A stretch of DNA of 64,000 nucleotides from Russula earlei (Eukaryota > Basidiomycota > Agaricomycetes > Russulales > Russulaceae), in assembly GCA_025769875.1 (NCBI GenBank), contig JAGFNK010000156.1:43881-107880 (forward strand), given 5' to 3'. Of the stretch, positions 22,799-34,472 are shown one piece after another. How positions within the stretch are numbered: the stretch's first letter is position 1; every line of letters starts with the position of its first letter. Both the position numbers and the translations under genes were made by a program. Under the pieces are notes generated by a model that worked only from the letters and a program-made list of their open reading frames with translations, searched no databases and was not told where the DNA came from.

Positions 22799-23674
22799 AT
22801 GTCGTCTTTTCACCTCGATATCCTCGTGGACGGATTCCTCGCCCATACATTTTCACCTCAAGACGCCCATAACTTCCTCTCACTCTTGCTCAGGACACAG
22901 AACTTTCTGCGACACTATGATCTATCTTATTCCCAAGGAGCATGGTACATCATGCCGAAAGCGCCTTATGTCCAACCACCATCTCCAGGGTGTCCCATCC
23001 CGAATTCGCCCCTTCTGATTGATTTTAGCGTCGTGACTACTCGAGGCACCGTCGTCCCGCAAAGGCGATGGACCCCAGCCGATGAAGTCGACGTTCGACG
23101 ACACGTCGAAAGCGCCGCGCTTCAGCTTCCAATGTTCTTCGTCAACCGTCGGAGTGGTGTCGGCTTCTGGTTGCCAGACATCCTTCAAGGCCGCGATCAC
23201 GACCTTTATCATGGTGACAGAGAAGCGTCGCTCGGAGGACGGACAACAACAACTATCCGCATCAACGTGGGTTCTCTCTCACTCGCTTCCTTCTTGCCAT
23301 CATTCTCATCCGTGATTGTCGACGACGCGCACAGTGGCCTGGTTATGGCGATTTCAAACGACAGATACCTGCCAAGGATGAGACTTACTCGCGGAACCCG
23401 ATCACCCTCGCGCGTTTCATGAAACACATCGGCACGTCGGTGGACAAGTTCTTCAACGTGAGCTATCTCGCCCCTCTTCCGTTATCGCCGTCCCTGATCG
23501 GTGCCTGTTTTCTCATCATTCTAGCAATGCATGGCGAGCGGCCATCTCGCGGACCCCAGGTGGAGGATCGGGATGCAAGGGATCACGCAAAGCGACGTCA
23601 AGATCATCGGCGCTGTTCACGTCTCCGCAGGCACGTGGATGCCCATCATTCAACTCACTGGATATGTGCTGTAG
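22799..23674 (+). CDS. Uncharacterised basidiomycete protein, left-unit copy (3 exons)
   Basis: Exons 22799-23266, 23335-23457 and 23525-23674 give 246 residues. The protein begins MSSFHLDILVDGFLAHTF, with SYSQGAWY, PLLIDFSVVTTRGTVVPQRR, FFVNRRSGVGFWLPDILQG, WPGYGDFKRQIPAKDETYSR, DPRWRIGMQGITQSDVKIIG and a C-terminus HVSAGTWMPIIQL..YVL. Introns are 68 and 67 bp. The family recurs in Agaricomycetes with no known function (from memory). A second copy at 28362-29203 is about 90 percent alike by eye, with the same exon boundaries. The start is chosen as the first Met before the shared block. No signal peptide or membrane segment. Confidence 0.6.
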
Positions 23675-24759
23675 GGGAATGCTGATGGGCATAAAATCCC
23701 ACACGATCGATCTGTCGAGGAACACTTAGATGGTCATTCTAGGATAGAAAACCAACTCGCATCGTTGGGTATTATTAGGACGCTGACATCGTTCCGGACA
23801 TTCCAGATAATTTGTAGATACCAGAATGTCCGTGCGCTGTGCTATCCTTCATGCAGTGATCCCCTCCGGTGTAAAGCACCCCTCTTCTATACCTATAGAA
23901 CTTTGAATGGATATTATATAACTAGAGATCAGAAACAGCGTGCGGCCATGTTATCATCATCAGTGCACTGTGAATGACCGACGGTACGACATCATGATCG
24001 AGTAGCATCCCATCGATGTCATTCGTTCTTGTACGGCATCTCTCTTTGGTTAAACGAGACCTTCGCGTTACACTATGCGGCGCCAGCATCGGCACCGAGA
24101 TTGTGGACTTAATGCGTGGTTCCTTGAAACATGTGCGGGGAGTGGAGTACCGTATATGTCGGCTAACGATGCTATGAAACCGGAACAAACAACCACGTTG
24201 ATCCTCGTGTCTCTACAGCATCGGCGCTACCGCACCGCGGCGCTCGTCAGGAGTGCTCAACTCCGCTCGCTTCTTTCAACGGGGCCAGGCCACAACAGCC
24301 TCCCACAACCTCGCTTCTCCCACGACGCAAGGCCATAACGTCCCGCATCGCAGCGCCATCGACCGCGTTGCAAAAAAAAGAATGGGGTGCTCCAGCCGCA
24401 GAAAATCGAAAGTCAAATCTGGGCCCCCCCCCCTTGCCCTTCTTCCCTTCCATCCGGCGCAGGATCGACCGAGTGGGAGCTCCAGGGGGATCGAGTGGAC
24501 TGACACTCTGTTCTTTGATCACGAATTCGGTCGATGATAGCGTCCACTGTCGCCGCGTGGGCATCAATTCTCATCTGATGCCAACGCCTATGTTAGACAT
24601 CCCCTCCCCCCCCCCCCGCGAGGACCGGGAGCGCCACCCAAAATGAATGAATGAACGCGTCTCGAATATTGCCGTCCGATCTGCCACGAGACCGACAACG
24701 AGAGGGCCTATAAACGACGAAAACTGTCGCGCGGTCGATCAACGCATGACTCACTCCTG
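23675..24759. other. Duplicated intergenic flank, left unit
   Basis: Matches 29204-30605 in pieces (for example around 23706 and 29236, 24060 and 30175, 24240 and 30360), with deletions relative to the right unit between about 23800 and 23860. It contains C-runs near 24423-24434 and 24602-24618. No gene is supported. Confidence 0.5.
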
Positions 24760-26050
24760 AACGGACCAGAAGAGGCCAACATGGCAAGGACATACCTTAT
24801 CGGTGATCAAGAACAGCCATACCATCGTGCCTCTTCTCCGGGAGGGACGACCTCCGCGTATAAAGCCCGCGCACAGCTTTTTGGAACGCACCATATGGCG
24901 CGCTGAGATATACTGCGAGCACGAACATCTCTGCTTGGACTCGGACATCGTGCACCGCGCGGTGCGAACAGCCCGATGACGCCATACAGCGGAATGATGC
25001 TGGCGGAAATGATGAGCACACAGCGGGATGTAAGACGGAGGCGACGTTGGATGGTTGGCCACAGAAGCGCGCCGAGGATGCCAGCACTTGTTGCGAGCAC
25101 GCCGACGAGTACGAGAGGGCTAGGTGGCATTTGTTTTCGCGAAAAGGAGCGTAGTCGAGGTGAGTGTAGTGAACCCTAGAGAGCGATGCTTATCATAGCA
25201 TGTATTGCAAAAGAAAGAAGAGTATATATCATCGGAAGGGAAGAACCATGCAATAAGACAGCGGAATGTGTTGGTTAGCATATTTCGCCAGGGCACTCGC
25301 TGGTCTCTTCTACGAATCCACCCCTTCTTGCCGTAGAGTCCATTCAGCCTTTATGATAGGAACCGCCTGAGAGGCGGCATCGTTCGCGAGTAAACCCTCG
25401 TGCTCCTCTGTCACGACGTCGGCGTTTTGTGTCTCCTCAAATCCACTGGCGCTGGGAAAGAGCAGGAGAACTGGGATGGAAAAAAAGGCCCACCATGCTC
25501 CAAACCCACCAATCGCGAATCGAAGGCAGTCGTAGAGAATGGTGCGCACGGAACAGGGAGTACAGTGAACAGCAGCAGCAAGGAGCCAGCAGTGCACCCA
25601 CTGGGCCAAAAACTGAACCAAGAGCAAGAAGTCGTCTGTCGAAAAGTGCATATGCTGGGCTTGAGGTAAAAGTTGAGTGTATCTGTCAAGGATTTGTAGA
25701 AGCAGGGATCTCAGACGTCAGCCGTCACCAACCCTAACCCTAACTCCGACCAGACAGAACAGAAATAATCATAGAAAAAAAAATCACTCCCGGCATCAAC
25801 ATCAACAACACCCCATTTCTGATAACCCCTACAGGGGCCAGTTCACGGTCCGAGAGAGGATGCAAATCTGCAGCGCTGCAGACACTGACCGCTAAATGCT
25901 CATCATGACAGACCCAGGAAGCATGGAAGAATGGGAACAATCGCGCTGGCAAGGGCACAGCTAAGCCAGCCCCAAAGCTTGCATCTGTGTTCTTTCGATG
26001 ACGATGGCGGCGGCGGAGATGGGTGAGGGGCTGGGTTATGAGTTGAGCCA
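24760..26050 (-). pseudogene. ATG22 pseudogene (left duplication unit)
   Basis: Aligns by eye with the intact ATG22 at 30606-32483. Pieces of several exons are recognisable in scattered frames, for example SSLVLVGVL-like, GILGALLWPTIQRRLRLTS and HEGLLANDAASQAVPIIKAE, and near 26000-25930 the first-exon start EHRCKLWGWLS. Multiple frameshifts occur, and the stretch matching about 31700-32370 of the right unit is missing between about 25690 and 25890. It cannot encode a transporter. A telomere-like ACCCTAACCCTAACT lies at the deletion edge (25731-25745). Confidence 0.75.
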
Positions 26051-26564
26051 ACCGTCGCAATGTGAGCATACATCACTCAATACAGGTTATGAGTAATGAT
26101 GACACAGACAGCTGTAGGGACTGCGGTAGAGGGGACCAGTTCACTTGAAATAGGCTCATCTTCATAAGTGATCTGACTGAGGACGACTTTTAGCAGATGA
26201 GAGTTTGGCCACAAACCCAAGTTCTGTTGGATGTGCGGCCAGCCAGGTGGCGTGTGAACGGACAAAGCCGGACCGTACGTGTAATATTCGTTTGTTCTTC
26301 CCCATCAGTCTTTCATACACTGAGGTCAGTACTACACTCTTTTACCGTTCCCTCTAAAACTAATACTGTACATAGCAACGTTCCTTTTAGGTTAGCTCAC
26401 TAACTAATACAGTCTTTCATACACAAGACTGAGCAATGTTCCTTTTAGCTCCAAGCTCCAACAAGTTCGGTGTGTGCTAGGAATCCCACGTACATATATA
26501 TATATATATATGGCAGTTTTGCGCCCATCCTACCTAATATCCACCGTGATCTCTCTGATCCCCC
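26051..26564. other. Intergenic with a short (TA)n microsatellite
   Basis: No gene seen. A run of TA repeats lies at about 26492-26512. Two near-copies of CAGTCTTTCATACAC and TTCCTTTTAG occur at 26310-26450. Confidence 0.5.
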
Positions 26565-27925
26565 ATGAGCCACTGCAACACCTTCCGTGAAGAACTTGCT
26601 ATTAGGTACCCTATGCTCGGTCATGCCCTATGGGAACCAGATCCAGGGGGGGCTATATGATGCCGTCGAAGTGGGCGATGTTGGCGTAATTCGCGGAGGC
26701 CGTTTTCATCGTCTGTTTAATGCTTTACGTGGTCACCAGCCATCAGATCCAGACCATCGCGACGGTCTGCGTTATCCTCGGCAATTGCAACCCAGGACGC
26801 CAAATCATATTATCAGGAGTAGAGACTACCAGAAAGACTTTCCCTCGAAGAACGTGACAAAGGTGGATCGTGGACTGAACATCCATGCATTAGGGTAACA
26901 GAGTTTGGCTTCCTCCACAGATCCTCGTCGCTTACACATTATTAGACCCGACGATGGCACACAGATCACGATTTCCTGTTCTGGGAGGCTAGGCGCTTCG
27001 ATATCTCTGCCTTTCCCAGCAGACAGTGAAGACACCATCGCTCACGGTGATTTCAGTAGATGGATAATCAAGAATATCGACGACTGTATGAGGCTTGCAG
27101 ATGATCTTGGATGGGGAGTCAATCGCATGGAGGACATCATTCTCGTCACTGGATGTCATCTCGCCAAGTCCTGGGCCAACGCCGCTTTCTCTGAGACCCG
27201 CGGAGGCGCAGAGGTGTCATTTTCAATTCGTGTGTCCGGTCATTCAGGCGTTCATCTCGAGGAACGGAACATGAGTGAAGGTGTGTTGAAGCTTGGTCCG
27301 AGTGGTGAGGTGGGCTATCGTACCAATTCGCTAGTTGAACACGGCCCATTCTGAGCCTGTATCCCCAGAGTCTACCCAAGAACCAATGCATATTTATTCG
27401 AGGATACCGGGTCGCCCGCATCCTGAACATTTGGCCAAGACTTCGGGGAGCTGCAGGACCTGCTCCTGATATACACGAACCTGAACCTGATTCACGTCTT
27501 GAGCTCATAAGCATTCCTGCCGACTTTAATGTACGTTATCAAAGTAGCCTTTCCGACCTTGTTTGACACTTAGAAGTATCGGGATCCCCTTCACACTCTG
27601 TTGGAGTACGTTGCTGAGGTGAGCCCATGTTGGCCATCGAGTGCCAATTACCCTATGATAGCGTGGGTCCTACAGCGTGCGCCTGATTGCGACTTTGCCC
27701 TCATACATGATTATGACCTTGACGTTTTGGAGGATGATGTATGATTATTTCTGCATCCATTTTTCTATCATGCTCACTCCCATAGATGCTGAAAAGCCTG
27801 CGGCCAGATGCACTTAAGAACCATCTCCGGAGATGCGAGGGAATCATTCATCAGGTTCAGTGTGGGAAGTACCTCTGGTATCACTATCCAACGTGCCCGG
27901 TTTTGATGGATCTACACAGAACTTG
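26565..27925 (+). CDS. Uncharacterised basidiomycete multi-exon protein with a 1-nt frameshift
   Basis: The start is ATG 26565 (MSHCNTFREELAIRYPMLGH, then ALWEPDPGG). A G7 run at 26646-26652 shifts the frame by one; with six G it would continue LYDAVEVGDVGVIRGGRFHR. A 51-bp intron (26870-26920) removes an in-frame TAA. Then follow IIRPDDGTQITISC, DDLGWGVNRMEDIILVTGCH and a 59-bp intron from 27305, then NQCIFIRGYRVARILNIWPR. Short exons give KYRDPLHTLLEYVAE, RAPDCDFALIHDYDL and MLKSLRPDALKNHLRRCE. The frame ends at TGA 27923-27925. Proteins of this layout (VGDVG..GxFxRLFN, then ..QCxFxRGYR) recur in Agaricomycetes without known function (from memory). The frameshift may be real or a homopolymer assembly error. 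Confidence 0.5.
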
Positions 27926-27963
27926 AACCTGGTAGCAAGGGCAAGTCTGGAACATTTGCTACA

Positions 27964-29203
27964 GTGGCAACGCTGTCTGAGGACCTGTTCGACGTATTGA
28001 ATGAAGACTGGGGCATCTCTAGCTCTCTCGCATCAGTGCAGCCATCAGGCTCTCCTCCCCTGTCCGGCAAGACCAGGGCCATAGTCTTGTCGCCTGATAA
28101 TGACCTGTCCAGTCTTGCAATGAACGTATCCCCGCCTGTTTATACAGCGGTTGATCCGAATACTCGTGAAATCCCATCGTTTAATTCCTCCCAACCTCTT
28201 TCGCAACCCGGTCCCACGGCTTCCGTCTCTTCCCCTCAATCTATAACACATTCTAGGGGATCACAAATGAACGACGACGTTGGAACTATTCCCTCGGGAC
28301 CTTCTGGGTCAAGACATGGAGAGACCGGAGGGACACCTCACTCAAGGCCAAACGATATCCTCGTGGACGGGTTTCTCGCCCATACATTCTCTTCTCATGA
28401 CGCGCATAACTTCCTCTCACTCTTGCTCAGGACACCGAACTTCCTGCAACACTATGATCTATCTTATTCCCAGGGGGCATGGTACTTCATGCCGAAAGCG
28501 CCTTATGTTCAACCACCATCGCGAGGGATTCCCATCCAGAATTCGCCCCTTCTGATTGATTTTAGCGTCGCGACTACTCGAGGCACCGTCGTCCCGCAAA
28601 GGCGATGGACCCCAACCGATGAAGTCGACGTTCGACGACACGTCGAAAGCGCCGCACTTCAGCTTCCGATCTTCTTCATCAACCGTCGTGGCGGTGTTGG
28701 CTTCCGGTTGCTAGACATCCTTCAAGGCCGCGATCGCGACCTTGATCATGGTGACAGAGAAGCGCCGCTCGGAGGACGGACAACAACACATATCCGCATC
28801 AACGTGAGTTCTCTCACACTCGCTTCCTTCTTGCCATCATCCTCATCCCTCATTGTCGATGACTCGCACAGTGGCCTAGTTACGGCGATTGGAAACGACA
28901 GATACCTGCCAAGGATGAGACTTACTCGCGGAACCCGATCACCCTCGCGCGTTTCATGAGGCATGTCGGCACGTCAGTCGACAAGTTCTTCAACGTGAGC
29001 CTCTTCCGTTATCGCCGTCCCTGATCGGTGCCTGTTTTCTCATCTCATTCTAGCAATGCATGGCGAGCGACCATGTGGCGGACCCCAGGTGGAGGATCGG
29101 GATGCAAGGGATCACGCAAAGCGACGTCAAGATCATCGGCGCTGTACACGTTTCCTCTGGCACTTGGATGCCCATCATTCAACTCGCCAGATATGTGCTG
29201 TAA
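27964..29203 (+). CDS. Uncharacterised basidiomycete protein, right-unit copy, with N-terminal linker
   Basis: Exons: up to 28803, then 28872-28994 and 29054-29203. The C-terminal 240 residues match the gene at 22799-23674 from DILVDGFLAHTF onward, with the same introns. In front lies a Ser/Pro-rich linker of about 130 residues whose frame is open from before 27964. In-frame Met codons occur at 28112 and 28267, so the gene may start there. Alternatively a weak intron at about 27882-27922 could join it to the gene at 26565 and make one fusion protein. Both readings are possible; transcript data would decide. Confidence 0.5.
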
Positions 29204-30605
29204 GGGAATGCTGATGGACATATATGGTTCAACACGATCGGTTTGTCGAGGAACAATTTAAACGACCATTCTAGGATAGAACACCCTCTCGCATTGTTGG
29301 GTATTATAAGGACGCTGCCAGTGGCATCGTACCAAACATTACTGACGCCGGGGAACCATGCGCATATGCGTCACCCGCCATCCATCGTTCTCGGTCCCCT
29401 TACATTGCCTCTCCACGCTCACGCTCCAACCCAGATGACGGACTGGCCCGTCGCCCACCGTCGTTACCACCGCCTGGTGCCAGGGCTCGCTGTCCGATGT
29501 TTTCCAGCGCCACCTAGGTCTCGCAGACGGTTCGTACATTCATCTGATGCCTTGTTACGATGTTCCGGCCTCGTTGGCTCCTTTCACTACAGTTCCTCAG
29601 ACACCATTCGTTCCTCTCTTGATATGATCGGCCCTCCTTTACCAAAAGTACCTGTGTGCGCTGCGAGCTTTGCCTTGATTCCCCTTCATCATGTCTCGAT
29701 CTCGATTCCTTCTCTCCGAGTTCTCTTAGTTCCTTTCTGTACTAGCAAAACATTTTCAAGTAGCACTTTCTTGAATGACAGTTGACCGGCCTTCCTCCTT
29801 TCCGCCTCAGAAAGTCCGCGTGAACACTCTTACGCCTTCGTCGACTCGAAGTCGCCTTTCCCTTGCTCGTCTTTACTCATTCTGGGTCTGGCTAGCATCA
29901 CGATCACAGCCGTGGTCCTCGGAAACGGGACAACACAGTGACTCCCTCCAGTGTAACGCACCCTTGAATATTTTCTGTGCCTATACAACCTTGAGCTTGA
30001 ATGACCATTATAGGACCAGAAGGAGATCCGGAAGAGTCCCCGGCCATGTTATGCAATCGTCATCAGGGCGATGTAAAGGACCAGCGCGGCACGAGATCAT
30101 GTTGTGAGTAGTGGTCCATCGATGTCATACGGCCCTGCACTGCATCTCTCTTTTAATTAAATGACACTTTTGCGTTATACGGCGCCAGCATCGACACCAA
30201 GAGTTGGGCCTAATGCATCGGAGGACGAGAGCGCCGCGTTCGTCCTTTTGAATGGAGAGAATAGATGTAGAACAGATGTCAGCAAACGATACTATGAAAC
30301 CGGAACGCGGAACAAATGATATCCTCCGTATCTCTACAAGGTCGGCGCTACTGAACCGCAGCACTCGATAGAGTGGGCAACTCCGCTCGCTTCCGTCAAC
30401 GGGCCAGGGCACAACAGCCTCCAACCTAGTTTCTCCCACGACGCAAAACCATAATGTACTCAGCGCCTTCGACCGCGTTGCAAAAGGGGGTATTCCAGCT
30501 GGGAGGGGCCGCGATGCCCCTCCCCCTCCATTTCCTCCTTCAGCTCCCTCTATCCGGCGCAAGAATGGGAGCGCCAAGGGGGGGAGATCAAAGTGGGCTG
30601 ACATT
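29204..30605. other. Duplicated intergenic flank, right unit
   Basis: The counterpart of 23675-24759, longer by a block at about 29340-29930 that is missing from the left unit. A frame within that block (29243-29785) is open for 180 codons but shows no domain and looks compositional. No gene is claimed. Confidence 0.5.
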
Positions 30606-32483
30606 CTATTCTTGATTACCAACCCGATGATCGATAGCGTCCACTTCTGCCGTGTGGCCGTCGTTCTCATCTGTTGCCCACGCCTGTGCGTCCGCTCGCC
30701 CACGTTCAACATCCACCCCCGCGAGCACCGGGAGTGCCGCCCAAAGCATGAACACAAGGAAGACAAACGCGTATCGGATGTTGCCCGTCAAGTCTGCCAC
30801 GAGTCCGACAACGAGAGGGCCTATAAACGACGAAGACTGTTGCGCCATTGATCAACGCACGACTCACTCCTTAACGGATGAGAAGAGGCCAACATGGAAA
30901 ACACATACCTTATCGGTGATTGAGAACAAGCCGTACCATCGTGCCTCCTCTCCGGGCGGGATGATCTCCGCGTATAAAGCCCGCGCATAACTTTGGAATG
31001 CACCATATAGCGCGCCGAAATATACTGCGAGCACGAACATCTCTGCTGGGACTCGGAGGCCCCATCGTGCTCCGCGCGGTGCGAACAGCCCGATGACGCC
31101 ATACAACGGAATGACGCTGGCGGCAATGACGAGTAATACGAGCACACGGAGGGATGTAAGGCGGAGGCGACGTTGGATAGTTGGCCACAGGAGCGCGCCG
31201 AGGATGCCAGCACTTGGTGTGAGCACGCCGACGAGTACGAGAGAGCTAGGTGGCATATGGAGAGTCGTCTTGGCGAAAAGGAGCGCCGTCGAGGTCAGTG
31301 TTGTGAACCCTAGAGAGAGATGCTCAGCATAGCAGGCATTGCGGAAGAGGAAGTATATACCATCGGAAAGGAGGAACCATGCAGCAAGATAGCGGAATGT
31401 GTTGGTTAGCCGTCGGATATTCCGCCAGCGCAACATACTTGCTAGTCTCTTCCACGAATCCACCACTTCTCGTGTTAGAGTCCGTTCAGCCTTTATGATA
31501 GGTACTGCCTGAGAGGCGACCTCGCTCGCGAGTAAACCCTCGTGCTCCTCTGTCACGCCGGCGTTTTGTATCTCCTCAAATCCACTCGCACTGGGCAAGA
31601 GTAGGAGAGCGGGTATGGAAAACAATGCCCACCATGCTCCAGAACCACCAATCGCGAATCGCAAGGCAGTTGTGGAACCTCCTGCGCGCTGGACAGGGAG
31701 CACAGTAAACAGTAGCAGCAAGATGCCAGCAGAGTACCCGAGGGCAATGCCAAGAGAAGATATGCGCGCAGTCGCGCGGGAGAGCTTCTCTGTGTTTTCG
31801 CGGTCTGAAGCGGGTAAGGAAGCTGCGGCAAGACGGGGGAGGTATGCATTGAGCACCACGATGGACGCGCCGAATCCGATATTCGCCAAAATAGCAAGGA
31901 GACCAGAGAGTGGCCATATGGGAGATGAAGAGGGGAGGAGGAAGAAGGAGAGGGCAGAAAGGGAGCCCAGTGCGGCAAAACCGAAGAGCAGGGGCTTGCG
32001 GTATGAGGCTTGGTATTACGGCGCTAAGATAAGGGGGGTGCCGAAGGAGGATGCAAAAAACGCACCTCTATCCGCAATGCCACCCATAGAAATTACGGTC
32101 AACGCTTGCAGGGCAACCGAGACGGAGTATGTATAGAGGCTACATAAAGCATCAGGGATCTTTGTCCGAGCGAATGGATGAAGCCACACACACCTAAAGC
32201 TTGCCGTGTCAATCCAAGTCCAAAATAATTTTACAACGCATCTGATTTCTTCTTCTTCTGCCTTACCCGCGGGCGGTGCGGGACTGGAGGAACATGGGAT
32301 TGTCTTGTCCGGGAGTAGAAAGCCATTGTCGCGCGCGAACTGTTCGAGACAGATTGGAAGAAAGAGTGTGAGGGAGACGATAACGAAAACCTCGCTGGCA
32401 AAGGCATAGCTGAGCCAACCCCAAAGCTCGCGTCTGTGTTCTTTCGATGTCGATGACAACGTCGACGACGGAGATTGGGCCAT
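30606..32483 (-). CDS. ATG22: Atg22-type vacuolar amino-acid effluxer (4 exons)
   Basis: Exons: 32483-32194, 32139-32066, 32008-30909 and 30836-30606, giving 1695 nt and 564 residues. Introns are 54, 57 and 72 bp, all GT..AG. The N-terminus carries ELWGWLSYAFASEVFVIVSL and the first exon ends at WTWIDTASFS. Conserved segments follow: LTVISMGGIADR, YRKPLLFGF, GFGASIVVLNAYLPRLA, RNACYAEHLSLGFTTLTSTA and ALYAEIIPPGEEARWYGLFS, then ITDK joined to SSSFIGPLVVGLVADLTGNI. About 12 membrane segments fit the Atg22 family of the MFS superfamily, which exports amino acids from the vacuole after autophagy. The gene faces the TFIIS gene across a 225-bp shared promoter. A broken copy lies at 24760-26050. 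Confidence 0.9.
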
Positions 32484-32708
32484 GGTTAGGGTTACGAGTC
32501 ACGCTTCGGCCCGGCCCGGTTGAGGTGAGCTTTGTTGACACGTGTTTGGTTGTGTGCATTGCCAATTCGGTGCGGGGTCACTCGGCTTTCTTTGTTTGCC
32601 TTTTGCAAGCTTGACACAGGCTAGGGCTTGCTCTACGGCAGGGGCAAAGTACCGTAGAGAAGGTGTTTGTAGATAGCTAGACCCATCGATAAAACGCAAG
32701 CGTACAGG
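32484..32708. promoter_or_regulatory. Bidirectional promoter between ATG22 and TFIIS
   Basis: 225 bp separate two divergent start codons. It contains CACGTG at about 32539 and GGTTAGGGTTACG just before the ATG22 start, which includes one telomere-type TTAGGG unit. Confidence 0.5.
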
Positions 32709-34080
32709 ATGTCGGACATAGCCGATCTGAAGCGTCTAGTAAAAGCACTTCAACAAGCCTCGTCGGAGAAGGTGCGCCCGTGCCCATCCCGTTTCCCGTC
32801 CGTTTGATTTCTCTGCTGATTCATCTCGAATAGGAGATCGTCGACGTCCTGCTGGTGCTGAAGAAGGAGGCCAAGATCACCGAGGCCGTGCTAAGAGTGC
32901 GTCAACCGGGTCGTCTGATTTATTTCTTCACCGTGCCACAGCGCCGACGCCCCCTTGTTTCTCTCATCATCGCAGGAGAGTAAAGCCGGCCTCGCCGTCG
33001 GGAAGTTGCGTTCGCACGCGGCAAAAGATGTCTCCGAACTCGCCAAGGAGATCGTGCGCGCGTGGAAAACGGCGGTGGACAAGGAGAAGCAGGCCGCTGG
33101 GACCCTGCCAAAGGGCGCCGCGAAACCCGCAGGTGCGCATGTCTCGTCTCCTGGGCCATTAGCGTCGTGACAGAATGGCTCACCTTCGACAAGCTCATCC
33201 ACCACGCAAAGCGTCAACTGCGTCCGTACCACCCTCAAGCGCTGGCGCCTCGAGCAATGGCACCCGCACCGCTAAGAACGACGGCGTGAGTACGTCCATC
33301 ACTGGCGACAAAACGCGCGACAAGTGCATCGAAATGCTTTACGACGCCCTCGCGCTCGAATCGGGCTTCCGTACGTCTACTGCCCCTAACCTTATCAGCT
33401 TCTACTTACATCACGCCACGCTCAGCGTCCGACCTTATATTGCAGCGTGCCCGCATGGTGGAAGAAACGGTGTGCAAGGATTCAAAGGGGACCACAGCGG
33501 CGTACAAGTCGAAGATACGGATGCTGTTTGTGAATCTCAAAGACAAGAACAACCCCGGCTTGCGCCGAAGCGTTACAGCTGGGGATATACCCGCTCCGAC
33601 GTTTGCAAGAATGACCAGTCAGGTCTGTCTTTGATCCACTAGGATTCCTGGGGAAGTGTAGCTTACAGCGTTGGGTGAACGTGTCTCGCAGGAAATGGCT
33701 TCTGAGGAACGCAAGGCGGCCGACGCGAAGATTGAAGAAGATAACTTATTCTTATCGCTCGGCGCGAGCGAGCAGCAGGCAGAAACAGACGCCTTCCAAT
33801 GTGGCCGGTGCAAGCAGGTAGGACGATTGGCAGTCTCCTTTTTAGTCCTGACCGCTCTCTTGTACCAGAGGAAATGTCGTTATCGCCAAGCCCAGACACG
33901 GAGCGCCGACGAACCCATGACCGTGCGTTGTTCCCCATTCTGGCGTCTGACTACGCTAACTTATCTATCGACAGACCTTTGTAACGTATGTTTTACTTCT
34001 CTCTCCTCTATGCATGTTTCTCAATCTTTACCTTTCCTAATAGTTGCACAAACTGTAATCACAGGTGGAAGTTTTCGTAG
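32709..34080 (+). CDS. DST1: Transcription elongation factor S-II (TFIIS), 9 exons
   Basis: Exons: 32709-32771, 32834-32896, 32976-33132, 33194-33370, 33426-33622, 33692-33817, 33869-33922, 33975-33985 and 34044-34080, giving 885 nt and 294 residues. The N-terminal LW-type domain (MSDIADLKRLVKALQQASSE, VLLVLKKEAKITEAVLR) is followed by a Ser/Pro linker. The central Pol II binding domain has TGDKTRDKCIEMLYDALALE and NLKDKNNPGLRRSVTAGDI. The zinc ribbon begins FQCGRCKQ, carries the acidic-loop motif QTRSADEPMTT, and ends in CTNCNHRWKFS. The Asp-Glu pair stimulates RNA cleavage by arrested Pol II in the nucleus. An 11-nt exon is unusual but phases agree throughout. Convergent with BET2. Confidence 0.92.
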
Positions 34081-34472
34081 ATCTCTACACATTCGCGAAT
34101 GGCATCGCACTTTACTTTAGATTAGATCGACGTAGTTTGCTCTTTCTTGGCATTCTTATTCTTTTTTCATGTTGCGCGTAGTAGTAGGTATTTTGATCTG
34201 CGGCTGCCATGTACATACCAACGTTTTTGCCTTCTTCCTGGCTTCGCAACCTGCGCTGGAGTTGGATTGAGCCTCATTGAAATGCTGTACCTCGTGACAT
34301 GCGCCCTATCTACGTAGGGTTTTCATACCGGCTCGACCCTAGGAGGACCATCCCTTCTGTCGAGAGATGTATTAATGTAACATATGAAGATACACATCTC
34401 CTCGACTGGGGGAGGGAATCAGGTACCATCCGAACTTGGGATATGCCAGGCTCACCTCCTATACTCTAAGGG
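34081..34472. other. Convergent 3' region of TFIIS and BET2
   Basis: About 390 bp between two stop codons with no supported gene. It presumably holds both polyadenylation regions. Confidence 0.5.

Noticed and set aside
29243..29785. 180-codon frame in the duplicated intergenic flank
   Set aside because: Composition is biased, other frames are equally open, and the counterpart in the left unit is deleted.
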